Assembly (NCBI GenBank): GCA_963965975.1
Contig: OZ014414.1
Location: 1,240,001-1,304,000, forward strand
Reading direction: 5' to 3'
Length of the DNA: 64,000 nt
From: Xestospongia bergquistia
Taxonomy: Eukaryota; Porifera; Demospongiae; Haplosclerida; Petrosiidae
Position numbers and translations under genes: made by a program. This document shows, piece after piece, positions 13,833 through 24,701 of the stretch. Position 1 is the stretch's first letter. The number at the start of each line of letters is the position of its first letter. Below the pieces are notes generated by a model, which was not told the origin of the DNA, ran no database searches, and saw only the letters and a list, made by a program, of their open reading frames with translations.

Positions 13833-15212
13833 TTATAAAAATTTGCGTTCATCTATACTAACTCTACATCCATCTTTTAAAGACACTGTTGATTTCACTG
13901 TATCAAAATTATCTTTAATGTTTATTGAAGCCTTCTTGCTCCATGTACCATCAGTTTGATTGACTTCTTCAATATCAAGATAATCTTTTTGATATCCAGT
14001 TTTGTCTTGACACTCGCTTACTATCCCTGCTAAAGTACTAATTGTCATTTTATCTGGGTTGTGTATATTAATTGAAGATGGTGGAACTACTATTCGGTCC
14101 TTTGAATTTTCGGGAAATATTAGTAGTTCATCTGAATTTTTGCTTGACGAATGTTGAAAGTAAAGATTGTTCTCAGATGGAAGCAGCTTAGACATTTTTG
14201 ATGGTCGCTTAAAAATGATATTTATTACTGGATCTGACTTTTCAAGATGGATCGTTGCTCTGTCATAAATAGTGGGATAGTTACGTAGAAGGAGAGGTCT
14301 ATATATCTCATCCCAATCTTCAAGTACTATCTCACCAACTTTGATCTTTTGTTGATTAATTGGTATACCAAACTTGCTACAAATAATTTCACGAAGTTTG
14401 AAAACTGGAGTCATTGCATGTTCTGGTAAATGTATTATTTCTATTGCTTGTGAACTTGTTTGACTGGTTTCACTTGTTTGTTCATTCCACTGACTTGTAT
14501 AACTTGTTTGATGTATACCACTTGTTAATGGAAAAGACTGAACACTTACTACCTTTAGTGTCCAGCTGCCTTTCCAGAAACCAGACTCAAAAGAGTGCCA
14601 CTCGATAGAAAGTGGATGCTCATTGTAGATTGTAGTAGAGAGAAAGTCCAGTGACATTGTTGATGGTATGTGTGTACATTTGTATCGGCTCACTGGGCTA
14701 GCTATGCAAAGCTCTTTCAGTGGAGTGAACATCAAAGTACAACCATTTGTTATTCCTGAAATAGTACTAATTTTTTTTCCTGGAAGTATGTTATATTCAA
14801 TGAGTGTTGCTCCACTAAATATATAATGTTTAGAATTAATAGGAAATCCAAACTTGAAGCAAATATGTTCATGTAGCATGTGGGTAGTCCACGAGTCAAA
14901 CTCACTTCTTGGAATAGAAAGTTCTATTATTGAGCCACTGTCTTGATGTTCAACTTTAATAACAATATTTGATGTTGTGAGACAAAGAACATCACCATTT
15001 TTTATTCCTTTTAAATTTGCAAGAGGTGTTATATCATCAAGAAGAGGTGTCTTTCCATAGTATATTGTCTGCTCACTAACAGGTACTTTTGTTTTCTTTT
15101 CCACTTCAATCTTAACTTGTTTCACAGTCCACTGGTTAGGATCCAGTATCGTTACAATTACAGGTTCAGGTAGATCACCACAAACGACAAGTACCCAAGG
15201 TGTAGATGCCAT
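13833..15212 (-). CDS. Ubiquitin-like repeat protein, subtype A
   Basis: 459 aa from the ATG at 15212 (MASTPWVLVVCGD); the frame stays open 31 codons further up to an ATG at 15305, but that part looks non-coding and holds an acceptor-like AATAGCAGGAAAT. Domains: ubiquitin-like ~4-80 (WTVKQVKIEVEKKTKVPVSE, YYGKTPLL); second module ~81-170 (IPRSEFDSWTTHMLHE, KFGFPINSKHYI); block with FWKGSWTLKV ~220; short Ser/Thr/Gln linker; third module ~265-340 (MTPVFKLREII, DWDEIYRPLLLRNYP); C-terminal module ~370-459 with VPPSSINIHNPDKMT. IHDGATI of relatives reads IYDRATI. Closest visible relatives are the genes at 15653 and 5855. No diglycine terminus. Function unknown. Confidence 0.85.
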   Translation of the reverse strand: MASTPWVLVVCGDLPEPVIVTILDPNQWTVKQVKIEVEKKTKVPVSEQTIYYGKTPLLDDITPLANLKGIKNGDVLCLTTSNIVIKVEHQDSGSIIELSIPRSEFDSWTTHMLHEHICFKFGFPINSKHYIFSGATLIEYNILPGKKISTISGITNGCTLMFTPLKELCIASPVSRYKCTHIPSTMSLDFLSTTIYNEHPLSIEWHSFESGFWKGSWTLKVVSVQSFPLTSGIHQTSYTSQWNEQTSETSQTSSQAIEIIHLPEHAMTPVFKLREIICSKFGIPINQQKIKVGEIVLEDWDEIYRPLLLRNYPTIYDRATIHLEKSDPVINIIFKRPSKMSKLLPSENNLYFQHSSSKNSDELLIFPENSKDRIVVPPSSINIHNPDKMTISTLAGIVSECQDKTGYQKDYLDIEEVNQTDGTWSKKASINIKDNFDTVKSTVSLKDGCRVSIDERKFL

Positions 15213-15305
15213 TGATAGAAGAGCAGCCCTTGTATTAGGAAAATAGAGGGGGAGTTTTACATTGAAATTTAAAGCATTTCCTGCTATTGCTATGAATACT
15301 ATCAC

Positions 15306-15652
15306 TAAATTTATTAAAATAAATAAATTGTGAAGAAGGGTATATTTTCACTCTCAATTTGTTGTTCATTTAATACGATCATTTGATAGAGGCGAAGTAA
15401 ATATATTGGTTCTTGTGTGTACTGTTATCACTTTGTGTCATTTGTCATTGTCAATAGTTACATGTTATTGTATGTTAATCAAAATGTAGTGTGGACACAT
15501 TTGACAAAAAATAGTATGTTAACACAAAACACAGCATTATTTAAATTATATTATGTTTTAAAAGTTATGAAAAGCTAAATATATAAAAAATGAACTTTTT
15601 TAGAAAATGTTATAGTTTGAAAATGCATGAACAACTTGCTTGTGGACAAGTA
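15306..15652. other. Intergenic spacer
   Basis: AT-rich sequence with no feature that I can support. Confidence 0.6.
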
Positions 15653-17008
15653 TTAAGTTTTCCTTGCTGTGCTAACTCGACATCCATCTTTTAAAGCAGC
15701 AATTGATTTTACTGTAGTAAAATCATCCTTAACATCAATTGTAGCTGTTTTGGTCCACGTACCATCAATTTGGTTCTGTTCTTCAATGTCAAGACAATTA
15801 TCACTACTACTACTAACAACATTGTATTCACATGCCACAACTATTTTGAATTCACATTCCACAACTATTTTATATAGCCTCATTAATGTCATTTTGTCCG
15901 GGTTGTGTATTGTGATGGAAGAAGGAGGAATTATATCTTTAGACGAATATGAGTAGTAACTATATCCTCCTTTTGGTGGATATATGCTTGATGAATCTGG
16001 AAAACAAAAATCTTTTGTAGATGGGGACAGTTTTCTGTATGGTTGCTTCAAAATTATATTCATTACTCGGTCTGACTCCTCTATGACCTCCAGGTGGATT
16101 GTAGCACCATCATGAATGTTAGGGTAGTTTCGTAGGAGTATGATCCTATTGTCATCATCCCAATCCTCTAAAGTTATATCTCCAATTTTGATTCTCTGTT
16201 GATTAATTGGTACAGCAAATTCATTAAAAATTATTTCACGGAGTTTAGGAACTGGAGTCTCAGCATGTTCTGGTATGTGTATTATTTTTGTGGTTGGTTG
16301 AGTGTTTTCTCTCACACTATGCATTGGCTCTACTTTGATCACCTTCAAGTCCCAACTGCCTTTCCAGATACCTCGTTCATCGTATGAACCACCATGAAGT
16401 GATCGCTCATTATAGAGTGTACTCAAAAAGTCTTGTGATATTGTTGGTGGCATGTGCACAAGTTTTCCAGAGGGATCTATAAGACTTGCTATTTTCAGTT
16501 CCTTTAGAGGAATAAACAGGAGAGTACAGCCTTCGGTTATCACTGGACATTGTGTAATTTTTAGTTCATTGTCTTCAATGACAGTTGTTCCACTAAATAA
16601 ATAGTGTTTGCAATTTTCTGGAAACCCAAACTTAAAGCATATGTATTCATGTAATATGTGAGAAGTCCACAAGTTGAACTCGCTTCTAGGAATAGCGACT
16701 TCTACTATTCCACCATGGTATTGATGTTCAGCTTTAATGATATAGCTTGATCTTGCAAGACAGAGTGCTTTGCCATTTTTCATTACTTTATACTTGGCTA
16801 GAGGTACTGTATTATCTAGGAGAGGAGTCTCCCCACAATATAATGTTTGCTCACTGACAGGTATTTTTGTTTTTTTCTCCACTTCATTCTTAAGTTGGGT
16901 CACAGTCCAAGTAAGAGGGTCTGGGATAGTTAGAATTATCGGTTCTTGAAGATCACCACAGATAATGAGAGCCCAAGGTGTCACTGTTGTAAAGCTTAAA
17001 GAGGCCAT
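15653..17008 (-). CDS. Ubiquitin-like repeat protein, subtype A
   Basis: 451 aa from the ATG at 17008 (MASLSFTTVTPWALIICGD); an in-frame ATG at 17053 would add 15 residues. Domains: ubiquitin-like ~10-90 (WTVTQLKNEVEKKTKIPVSE, LYCGETPLL); second module ~92-180 (IPRSEFNLWTSHILHE, KFGFPENCKHYLFSG); block with WKGSWDLKV ~230; third module ~255-330 (ETPVPKLREII, DWDDDNRIILLRNYP, IHDGATI); C-terminal module with PPSSITIHNPDKMT. The C-terminal module contains a short internal duplication (YKIVVECEFKIVVACEY) unique to this copy. 5' flank shares an acceptor-like TTAGCAGGAAAT with the other subtype A genes. Function unknown. Confidence 0.85.
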   Translation of the reverse strand: MASLSFTTVTPWALIICGDLQEPIILTIPDPLTWTVTQLKNEVEKKTKIPVSEQTLYCGETPLLDNTVPLAKYKVMKNGKALCLARSSYIIKAEHQYHGGIVEVAIPRSEFNLWTSHILHEYICFKFGFPENCKHYLFSGTTVIEDNELKITQCPVITEGCTLLFIPLKELKIASLIDPSGKLVHMPPTISQDFLSTLYNERSLHGGSYDERGIWKGSWDLKVIKVEPMHSVRENTQPTTKIIHIPEHAETPVPKLREIIFNEFAVPINQQRIKIGDITLEDWDDDNRIILLRNYPNIHDGATIHLEVIEESDRVMNIILKQPYRKLSPSTKDFCFPDSSSIYPPKGGYSYYSYSSKDIIPPSSITIHNPDKMTLMRLYKIVVECEFKIVVACEYNVVSSSSDNCLDIEEQNQIDGTWTKTATIDVKDDFTTVKSIAALKDGCRVSTARKT

Positions 17009-17053
17009 TTTAGAAAAGTGACCCTTGTAGTAAGATAGGTGGGGATTACACAT

Positions 17054-18240
17054 AGTTATGTGAGATATTTCCTGCTAATACAATGAATACAATCTTCCGA
17101 ATTGTTTAAATTAATAATGTACATACTTACTAGTCAGGTCACTGGTAATAATATAATAGCTACTAATTTCAACATTGTGATTAATATTACAATGAACTCT
17201 TAAGATATGTAAGAGATATTCTGTATACTGTTAGCTTTTAACAGGAGATTTAAAATAAACACAACATTGTCGAATCCTGAATCCTTCTAAATATTACTTC
17301 ATACTAATACTCCTTCACTACTTCTGTCTTTGTAAAGGCTCATCAATTTAAACTCCCTGTCCATTTCCAATATGTTAAACTGTGTAAATTAATAGATCTA
17401 CTTCCTGACTCAATGACTCGGACACATGTTAAAACTGGAGTCAGAAATTTACAACTAATGTATATATCTTATAAATGGTTGTTGATTCTTGTGACTTTAA
17501 TGTTTAATGATTCGTATATGACTCTGTTGTGTTTGTTAAGATTGTGACATGTAAATGTTTTCCACAGTAACTATAGACATTTTACGTAAATGGTATATTT
17601 ATTGGACAATTCAACAAAATACTTCACAAACTTATAATTAATCTCAGGAAATAAAATTTGAAATAGTTCATGTAAGGGAATGTACATAATTTACAATAGT
17701 AATTCATGCATTGAAATGTTTTTGTTACAGTTGAGTAGTAATGCAGCATCCATTTTGTGTATATGGTGCAAAGTAAGGCCTTTGTTAGTAATGACTTACT
17801 TATTTTTCTATTTTCTTTTTTTTATAATTTGTTAGCTCTGTTTTTGATGATAGTTAGAGCATGGCTATGAAGCATTTAGAGGTATAGCTGATGTGACTAT
17901 ATGGTTTAAAATATAAGGGTGTTTAAACCTAATAAGCATTGTGATAACCATGCTCTCCAATTCTACATGTGCAGTGGTTTGTTTTTGTTATCATTGTAAA
18001 TGAGGTTAACCAACTCCTCCCTTCAAGAACATGTAGATCAATTACAACAGGTGGAGTAGGTCTCTAAGTTTGTTGCATGTATGTTAAAGAAATATAAAGG
18101 ACATCAATATTTTACTCTCCCAAGTTACAGGTGTTATGAGTACTGATAAATGACTTGTTTGTCTTCTGGTAATCATGTTATAGACATCACACATGTAATG
18201 TATGTACCTGTCTGATATTATGTGTATATCTCTACTATAA
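17054..18240. other. Intergenic spacer
   Basis: No gene found. 17580-17770 weakly resembles 3' flanks of the array (TTTATTG plus a degenerate tail-like stretch near 17735-17760). Confidence 0.5.
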
Positions 18241-18278
18241 CAATGAAATATTCATTAAAATGACAAGGAAATAGTACA

Positions 18279-18284
18279 TTTATT
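18279..18284 (-). promoter_or_regulatory. Poly(A) signal of the subtype B gene at 18353
   Basis: Minus-strand AATAAA 69 bp past the stop, in the conserved 3' flank shared with the gene at 10766. Confidence 0.55.
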
Positions 18285-18352
18285 GTTCAAATTCAACAAA
18301 CTATGCAAAATCAAAACAAAGTCGGCAAGTAATGGTAACATAAGTCACACAT

Positions 18353-19558
18353 TTAAGTCTGTTTAGTAGTGACACAGTAGCCATCTTTAATATCAGCCAT
18401 AGACTTTACTTTAGAAATACCACTACCAAATGTACCTGTCTTTTGGACATAAAGTATATCGCTACTTGTTCCTTCACAATTGCTTACTACTTTCACTAAT
18501 GTCTCCAGTGTTATTTTGTCTGAGGGATATATGATAATAGATGAAGGTGGATCTACTATCTCATTCAGTGGCACTGAAAAAATAAGATCACTTTTTGATG
18601 AAATCATTCTTGAGCTACGTGATGGTTCCTTCACTTTGATACATTTTCCTTGACGAATTTCTGTTAACTTGATAGTAGCTCCATCATGAATACTGGGATA
18701 GTTACGTATAAGTTTGGGTCTACCTTCATTGTCCCAATCATATAAGACTTTATCTCCAATACTTAACTTTTGTTTGACAGCTGGTATGTTAACATGTTCT
18801 TGAATTACTTGACGAAGTTTGAAAACTGGAGTCAATTCGCACTCTGGTACTGGTACTTCAAATTCTTCAAATTCTGTTGGTGGTTGAGCTGTTACTTTAA
18901 AACTCCAGGTGCTTTTCCAAGCATCAATTTGAGTACCTGTTTGAGAAACTGGTTGGTCTTTGTAAATTTCAGTCATGTCTTTTGCAGATAGTGCTACAGG
19001 CACATACATTGATTTTCCCTTTGATTTTTCAGGTGTTGCCATGCTTACTTCTTTGAAAGGAGTAAACTTAAGTGTACAATCCGCTTGAAGATATTCTGTG
19101 ATTTTCTTTGTTTTTTTTTCATGATCTTCATCTTTAAGTACAGTCGCTCCAATTGTTAAGTAATGCTTAACCTCAACTGGAAATCCAAATTTATGGCAAA
19201 TGCATTCGCGTACCTTTTTCACAGTCCACGACTCTATCTGACCTCTAGGGATGAAAAGTTTGACTTCTCCATTATAGTCTGTACGTTTAGCTGTGATCTC
19301 TATGTTTGGTCTTTTAACACAAACAGCTGCACCACTTTCCAAGCCTTTGTCCTGATACTGATGAAGGTTTGTATCATTGTTCTCAAGTTCATTCTCTCTA
19401 CAGTAGAGGGTTTGTTCACTGACTGGTATTTGTGTCTTATCTTGGATTTTACTTTTAAGCTCATTCACTGTACATGCTTTAGAATCCTGTATATCAATCA
19501 CAATGGTATCACTTTCAGGTATATCTCCACAAACAAATAACACCCAAGGTTCAGCCAT
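18353..19558 (-). CDS. Ubiquitin-like repeat protein, subtype B, near-identical paralogue
   Basis: 401 aa, ATG at 19558 (MAEPWVLF). Same modules as the gene at 10766: ubiquitin-like ~1-85, IPRG module ~88-185, WKSTWSF block, DWDNEGRPKLIRNYP module, DPPSSIIIY module and identical C-terminal residues. The two proteins agree almost throughout from about residue 90 on. The first module differs more (an added HQYQ near the end of the module), and a 6-bp step gives EFEEFEVPV here versus EFEVPV. 3' flanks are also near-identical, but the 5' flank is different: the TATA-like box of the other copy is absent. This is what a partial duplication or gene conversion starting inside the first module would leave. 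Function unknown. Confidence 0.85.
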   Translation of the reverse strand: MAEPWVLFVCGDIPESDTIVIDIQDSKACTVNELKSKIQDKTQIPVSEQTLYCRENELENNDTNLHQYQDKGLESGAAVCVKRPNIEITAKRTDYNGEVKLFIPRGQIESWTVKKVRECICHKFGFPVEVKHYLTIGATVLKDEDHEKKTKKITEYLQADCTLKFTPFKEVSMATPEKSKGKSMYVPVALSAKDMTEIYKDQPVSQTGTQIDAWKSTWSFKVTAQPPTEFEEFEVPVPECELTPVFKLRQVIQEHVNIPAVKQKLSIGDKVLYDWDNEGRPKLIRNYPSIHDGATIKLTEIRQGKCIKVKEPSRSSRMISSKSDLIFSVPLNEIVDPPSSIIIYPSDKITLETLVKVVSNCEGTSSDILYVQKTGTFGSGISKVKSMADIKDGYCVTTKQT

Positions 19559-20049
19559 TTTTCTTACTGTCTAGCAATGAGTATTGTAATCTAGGGCAGC
19601 CCATTTCCTGTATTAATGTTGTGACTATACTCTTAGATGAAATGTGTAATAAATTAGTTATATATACATATACACACATATATGTAATGGGTATGTTTGT
19701 TTTATTGTATATAAACCACATCCTTTAACCACCAATGCATTTAGCAACCAATGAATTTTATTAACCCTAACTCCAAGCAGTATGGAGATGGATGTGACTT
19801 GATCATACTTGAAAGCTTCTGCCTATAAATATTTCTAGCATTCTATAGGTATTAGTCTTCCTTAGACATTGATGCTAATTATATAAACTAGTCAGTAACA
19901 GTGTAAAAGTAGAATGTGTGAAATTAAATAGTACTATGTCAGTATTGGTATTAATTAAGAGCTATAACCCTCCTATGGTAGTTAATAGTATACATTACTA
20001 CATTATTTTGATATAATATAATACATTATATAGTCTGTAACTATCTGAC
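19559..20049. other. Intergenic spacer
   Basis: No coding or RNA feature that I can support. Confidence 0.6.
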
Positions 20050-20150
20050 TTCATTCACATCAATGCTTTTCCTTTAATTTCTTCCAGTTAGATGGTAGCT
20101 CCATCATAAATAGGAGGGTAGTTATGTAGAAGTAAGGGTTTGCCCTTACA
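20050..20150 (-). pseudogene. Short remnant of a subtype C gene, third module
   Basis: The minus strand matches the codons around LRNYPAIHDGATIQLEEIKGKS with stops (Y to H changes, TGG to TAG). A sister remnant lies at about 26630-26775 with the same downstream sequence. Confidence 0.65.
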
Positions 20151-20274
20151 GTCCTCACACACAATGATATAGCAAAGCTAACACAGATTTAAAAAAAACA
20201 ATTTTTTAGAAAATTATTTTAATTCAACTAATATAATACTACCAACATGCTATTCACACAATAATGTAAAGTCT

Positions 20275-20607
20275 CTATATTACTTTTGAGTCAGTACTGA
20301 TGTGGCATCCATTTTTAATATCAGCCATTTTCTTTACTTCAGACTTTGTCTCTTTACCAAATATGACACTTTTCTTTATGATATAAAGATGATCACTACT
20401 TCTATCTTCACATTGGCTCACTACCTTCACCATATTTTTCAGTACTTTGTCATCTGTTGCATAGATGTTAATGGTTGAAGGTGGATCTACATATGCTTTC
20501 TCACTTGGTGGCACCGAAAAAGTGAGGCCATCTTTAGATGGAGTCAATTTTGCATTACCTGATTTCACTTTAATGCTTTTCCCTTTAATTTCCTCCAGTT
20601 GGATGGT
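20275..20607 (-). pseudogene. 3' fragment of a subtype C ubiquitin-like repeat gene
   Basis: An open frame of ~107 codons covers only LEEIKGKSIKVKSGNAKL, the DPPSTINIY module and the C-terminus. Upstream modules are missing, and the homology breaks off at about 20607. No start codon at an expected place. Probably a truncated duplicate of the 27145-type gene. Confidence 0.75.
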
Positions 20608-20609
20608 AT

Positions 20610-21830
20610 ATACTATAAAAATTGACTGATTGATCTAACCAATCCACGACATTTTACATTGCTTTTAATAAAGGATAAGATGATGCAAACTAGTTAACAT
20701 TGTACTGCTGCCATTACTAAATAATCTGATTGACAGTTATGTAGTTAGTAAGTAATCAGAACAATCAAAACTCTGTTTAACATCTCATTAGCTAACCAAT
20801 GCTTTAAGGGCTGTTACTACATGTATTCTGGGGCAGCTTTGATTACTATGAACTACACAGTTTGTGGGCTTAAACAAAGATAGCCCACAAAGAGCAGGTG
20901 TGTAATAATATATAGGGATGCCCTATTATATATTCCATATAGTAAATGCCCTTTGTGTATCAAAAAAAGCACTTTCATAATTCCAAATGTGTAGTATATA
21001 GGGAAACCTTTTTATATATACTATAGTGATGGCTATTGCAGTAATCAAACAGTGTAAATTATTCATACCTTTAATGTCAACTGTTTTATTAATGATAAAA
21101 ATAGCAGTTTAACTTGTATACTATATCTTTATAGAGTTAGTCAGTAGTATAGTTAATTTCAAATCTAACCAGAAGATAAATTTAAAACATTAAGGAAATT
21201 TATTGGTTATGACTTAAAGCATCTGTGATTAGATCAACTTGTAATTATAGAATGTGTGATATTAAATAACACTATGACAAAATTGTTATTCACTAGAAGG
21301 TCAAAACCATCCTCTGGTAGCACATTACTACATTATTTTGATATAATATAATACATTGTATAGTTTGTAATACAGAGTATATTGTATATCATAACTTTAA
21401 TTATAACATCAGTGACTAGAATAGTAGTAATATTGTATAACAGTTCAGTTTAATCAATATGTTATGTCCTCTAAGGTGGTGTACGTGTACCTAGTGTCAT
21501 GCATTTTTTTTAGATACCATGTAATGAAAGCTGGTTATAGTAATTGTATACTTGAACATTATCACTAACGATATATTTATTACAATTCATAACTATGTGT
21601 TATTTGTAGCAATGTGAATTGGTCATATAATATAACATTTTCAGACATCTAACTTGTTACATGTATCAATTATGTTAAGGAAATATGAAGGAAATCAGTA
21701 TGGTACTTAACTAAGTCACAGCTGTTATAAGTACTGATAAGTCACTTGTTTGTCGTCTGGTAATCATATTATATACATTACACATGTAATGTATATGTAC
21801 TATGTGTACATGTGTACTGTGGTAATAGAA
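20610..21830. other. Intergenic spacer, duplicated
   Basis: No gene. Large parts recur at 28800-29240 and 29640-30700, for example the stretch around CATCTCATTAGCTAAC and GTAATATTG...GTCCTCTAAGGTGG. Confidence 0.65.
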
Positions 21831-21859
21831 TATTCATTAAAATGGCAAAGAAAAAGTGA

Positions 21860-21865
21860 TTTATT
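21860..21865 (-). promoter_or_regulatory. Poly(A) signal of the subtype D gene at 21975
   Basis: Minus-strand AATAAA about 110 bp after the stop, in the conserved 3' flank. Confidence 0.5.
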
Positions 21866-21974
21866 ATTCAAATTCAGCAAAATGTACAAATTAAAACTAA
21901 AGTCAGCAAATAGTGTTAAAAATTGTTCACACAAGGGAATATGTATCTAAATTTCAATAGCAAGTCACACACAT

Positions 21975-24572
21975 TTAAGTCTGTTTAGTAGTAACACAAC
22001 ATCCATCTTTAATATCAGCCATAGACTTTACTTCAGAGATGCCACTACCAAATATTCTTCTCTTTTGGATATAAAGTTTATTGGTACTTCTTCCTTCACA
22101 ATTGCTTACTATTTTCACTAATGTCTCCAGTGTCATTTTGTCTGAAGGATATATGATAATAGATGAAGGTGGATCTACTATCTCACTCATAGGCACTGGA
22201 ACAATAAGATCACTTTCTGATGGAATCAGTCTGCCATGTGATGGTTGCTTCACTTTGATAGATTTTCCTTTACGAACTTTTGTTAACTTGATAGTAGCTC
22301 CATCATGAATACTGGGATAGTTACGTAGAAGTTTGGGTCTACCTTCATCATCCCAATCATTTAAAACTTTATTTCCAATACTTAACTTTTGTTGGCTGAC
22401 TGGTATAGTGGGTTTTACATGTTCTTGAATGATTTCACGAATTTTATAAACTGGAGTTACTTCAAGATCTGATACTTGTATCTGCTGTGATTGAGGTTTT
22501 GAACAGAAACTGGTTGGTGGTTTTACAGATATATTCCAGGTGCCTTTCCAAGCTTCAATTGGAAACCTTTTTGTATCTGTAGAAAGTGTTTGGCCTGTGA
22601 ATATTTTAGTCTTGAGGTCATCTACAGATAGTGTTGTAGCTACAAACATAGACTTGTCCTTTGATGTTCCAGGTGTTGCCATACTTACTTTTTTAAGAGG
22701 AGTAAATGTAAGGGTACTATCTTCATAAGAACCATCATCATTTTTTACAAGATATTCACTGATTTCCTTGTTATCATCATCATCTTTAAGTACGGTCTCT
22801 CCACTTATTAAGTAATGTTTAGTCTCAACTGGAAACCCAAATTTATGGCAAATGCATTCACGTACCCTTCTCACAGTCCACGACTCCAACTGACTTCTAG
22901 GAATGAAAACTTTGACTTTCCCATCAATTTCCGAAGATGTAGCTGTGACTTCTCCGTTGTTGTCTGTACGTTGAGCTGTGATAGCTATGCTTGATCTTTT
23001 AACACAAACAGCTACACCACTTTTCAATCCTTTGTCTTCATACTCATCAAGATGCTTGTCATTTTCTTGCTTGAGTTCTTCATACTCATCAAGATGCTTG
23101 TCATTTTTTTCCTCGAGTTCTTCCTTTCCACAGTAAAGGGTCTGTTCATTGACTGGTATATCTTCCTTGTCTTGGATCTTTTTCTTAAGGTCATTCACTG
23201 TACATGTTTGAGGATCTTCTATATTAATTGTAAAAGGATCACTTATATCTCCACAGATAACAAGCACCCAAGCTTTTTTGAGAGTAAGGCTTACATTGTT
23301 CTTCAAATCTGAATAGACATAAATATAGTTTGTGTCACCATGCTTGAGTTTTGTCATTCCACAATACAGGGTATATTCACTAACATCTATATTTGTCTTC
23401 TGTTGGACTTTCCATATCAGTTGGTTGACAGTACAACTTTGAGCATCTTCAATATCTACTTCTTTTTCTTCTACATCGCCACAAATCTTAAACTTCCAAA
23501 CCTTTTTTCGAAGATCGCGAAGAGTTATATGTGTGCCATTTTTTAATTCTGGATAGACAGAAAGACTCTTTTGTTCATCATGCTTAAGTTCTTTCTTTTC
23601 ATGAAAGAGGGTCTGGTCACAAACAGGAATTTGTGTCTTATCTTGCACCTTTTGTTTGAGGTCATTACAACTTTGAGCATTTTCAATATCCACTGATACT
23701 TCTACATCACCACAAATGTTAAACATCCAAGTTTTTTTTCGAAGATCTCGAAGAGTTACATGTCCACCATTTTCCAATCCTGAATATGCATGAAGACTCT
23801 TTTTGTCATCATGTTCAAGTTTTTCCTTCTCACAGTATAGGATCTGGTAACAAACAGGTATTTCGGTCTTCTCTTCTACCTTTTTTTTGAGGTCGTTTAT
23901 GGTCCAATTTCCAGCGTCTTCAATATCCACTTCTACATCCCCACAAATCTTAAGCTTCCATTTATATAAGAAAGGTGGATGACCTTTATGGACCATATCT
24001 TTGAGAAACTGTTCTGTTATGTTGGGTGGCATGTGATAAAGTTCTCTAGTTGAATATGATGTAACAGCTTTGTGTAGTTTTTTTAATGGAGTAAAAATGC
24101 AGCCCTCCTCCATTTCAGGATAGTTTATAATACTCTTTTCATCATCTTTTCGTTCGATGACTTTGGTACCACTTATTAGGTAGTGATCACATTCGACTTT
24201 AAACTTAAATTTATCGCAAACAGTTTCACGTACCTTTTTTATAGTCCACGACTCTAACTCATTTCTAGGGATAGATATTTCTTCTGTGCTGCCATCATCA
24301 GGTTGTGTAACTTTGATAACAAAGTTTGATTGCGCAAGATAGAGTGGCATGCCATTTTTTAGGCCTTCATATTCACGAATTTTTTTAGTAAGATTACTAA
24401 GTTCTGTCTCCCCACAATACAGGATCTGGTCCCAATAGGATATGTTTGTTAAGGCTTCAATCTCTTCCTTGAGCTTTTTCACAGTGCAATTGTGAGAATC
24501 CTCAATAAATACTGAGAAATGTTTACTTACAGCTCCACAAACAACTAACACCCAAGGCTCAGGGTTAGCCAT
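21975..24572 (-). CDS. Multi-ubiquitin-like repeat protein, subtype D
   Basis: 865 aa, ATG at 24572 (MANPEPW); the frame extends 23 codons upstream, but that part contains the TATA-like box. Domains: ubiquitin-like 1-80 (NCTVKKLKEEIEALTNISY); IPRNELESWT module 82-165; linker with MPPNITEQFL; three ubiquitin-like repeats in tandem at ~204-275, 281-353 and 358-432 (each W-x-F/L-x-ICGDVE ... LKxKVxxKTxI ... LK/ENG-x-H); a fifth at ~434-525 (TCTVNDLKKKIQDKEDIPVN); IPRSQLESWTVRRVRE module ~527-640; block with WKGTWN; third module ~705-780 (VTPVYKIREIIQ, DWDDEGRPKLLRNYP); DPPSSIIIY C-terminal module. Repeat 5 contains a 13-residue internal duplication (DKHLDEYEELKQEN). Ends CCVTTKQT, so no diglycine. 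Looks like a scaffold or adaptor; function unknown. Confidence 0.85.
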   Translation of the reverse strand: MANPEPWVLVVCGAVSKHFSVFIEDSHNCTVKKLKEEIEALTNISYWDQILYCGETELSNLTKKIREYEGLKNGMPLYLAQSNFVIKVTQPDDGSTEEISIPRNELESWTIKKVRETVCDKFKFKVECDHYLISGTKVIERKDDEKSIINYPEMEEGCIFTPLKKLHKAVTSYSTRELYHMPPNITEQFLKDMVHKGHPPFLYKWKLKICGDVEVDIEDAGNWTINDLKKKVEEKTEIPVCYQILYCEKEKLEHDDKKSLHAYSGLENGGHVTLRDLRKKTWMFNICGDVEVSVDIENAQSCNDLKQKVQDKTQIPVCDQTLFHEKKELKHDEQKSLSVYPELKNGTHITLRDLRKKVWKFKICGDVEEKEVDIEDAQSCTVNQLIWKVQQKTNIDVSEYTLYCGMTKLKHGDTNYIYVYSDLKNNVSLTLKKAWVLVICGDISDPFTINIEDPQTCTVNDLKKKIQDKEDIPVNEQTLYCGKEELEEKNDKHLDEYEELKQENDKHLDEYEDKGLKSGVAVCVKRSSIAITAQRTDNNGEVTATSSEIDGKVKVFIPRSQLESWTVRRVRECICHKFGFPVETKHYLISGETVLKDDDDNKEISEYLVKNDDGSYEDSTLTFTPLKKVSMATPGTSKDKSMFVATTLSVDDLKTKIFTGQTLSTDTKRFPIEAWKGTWNISVKPPTSFCSKPQSQQIQVSDLEVTPVYKIREIIQEHVKPTIPVSQQKLSIGNKVLNDWDDEGRPKLLRNYPSIHDGATIKLTKVRKGKSIKVKQPSHGRLIPSESDLIVPVPMSEIVDPPSSIIIYPSDKMTLETLVKIVSNCEGRSTNKLYIQKRRIFGSGISEVKSMADIKDGCCVTTKQT

Positions 24573-24600
24573 TTTTTGAGAAATATAGGATAGACTTGCC

Positions 24601-24606
24601 TTTATA
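24601..24606 (-). promoter_or_regulatory. TATA-like box of the subtype D gene at 21975
   Basis: CCTATAAAGG, 29 bp upstream of the chosen ATG, identical in position to that of the gene at 10766. Confidence 0.4.
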
Positions 24607-24701
24607 GGACATTGTTGCTTGTTAATTAACAAAAGAAGCAATGAATATTGTTAATCTGCCATCCAATTTCTTGTTTGTCAATAATTATATAGTAATTATA
24701 T

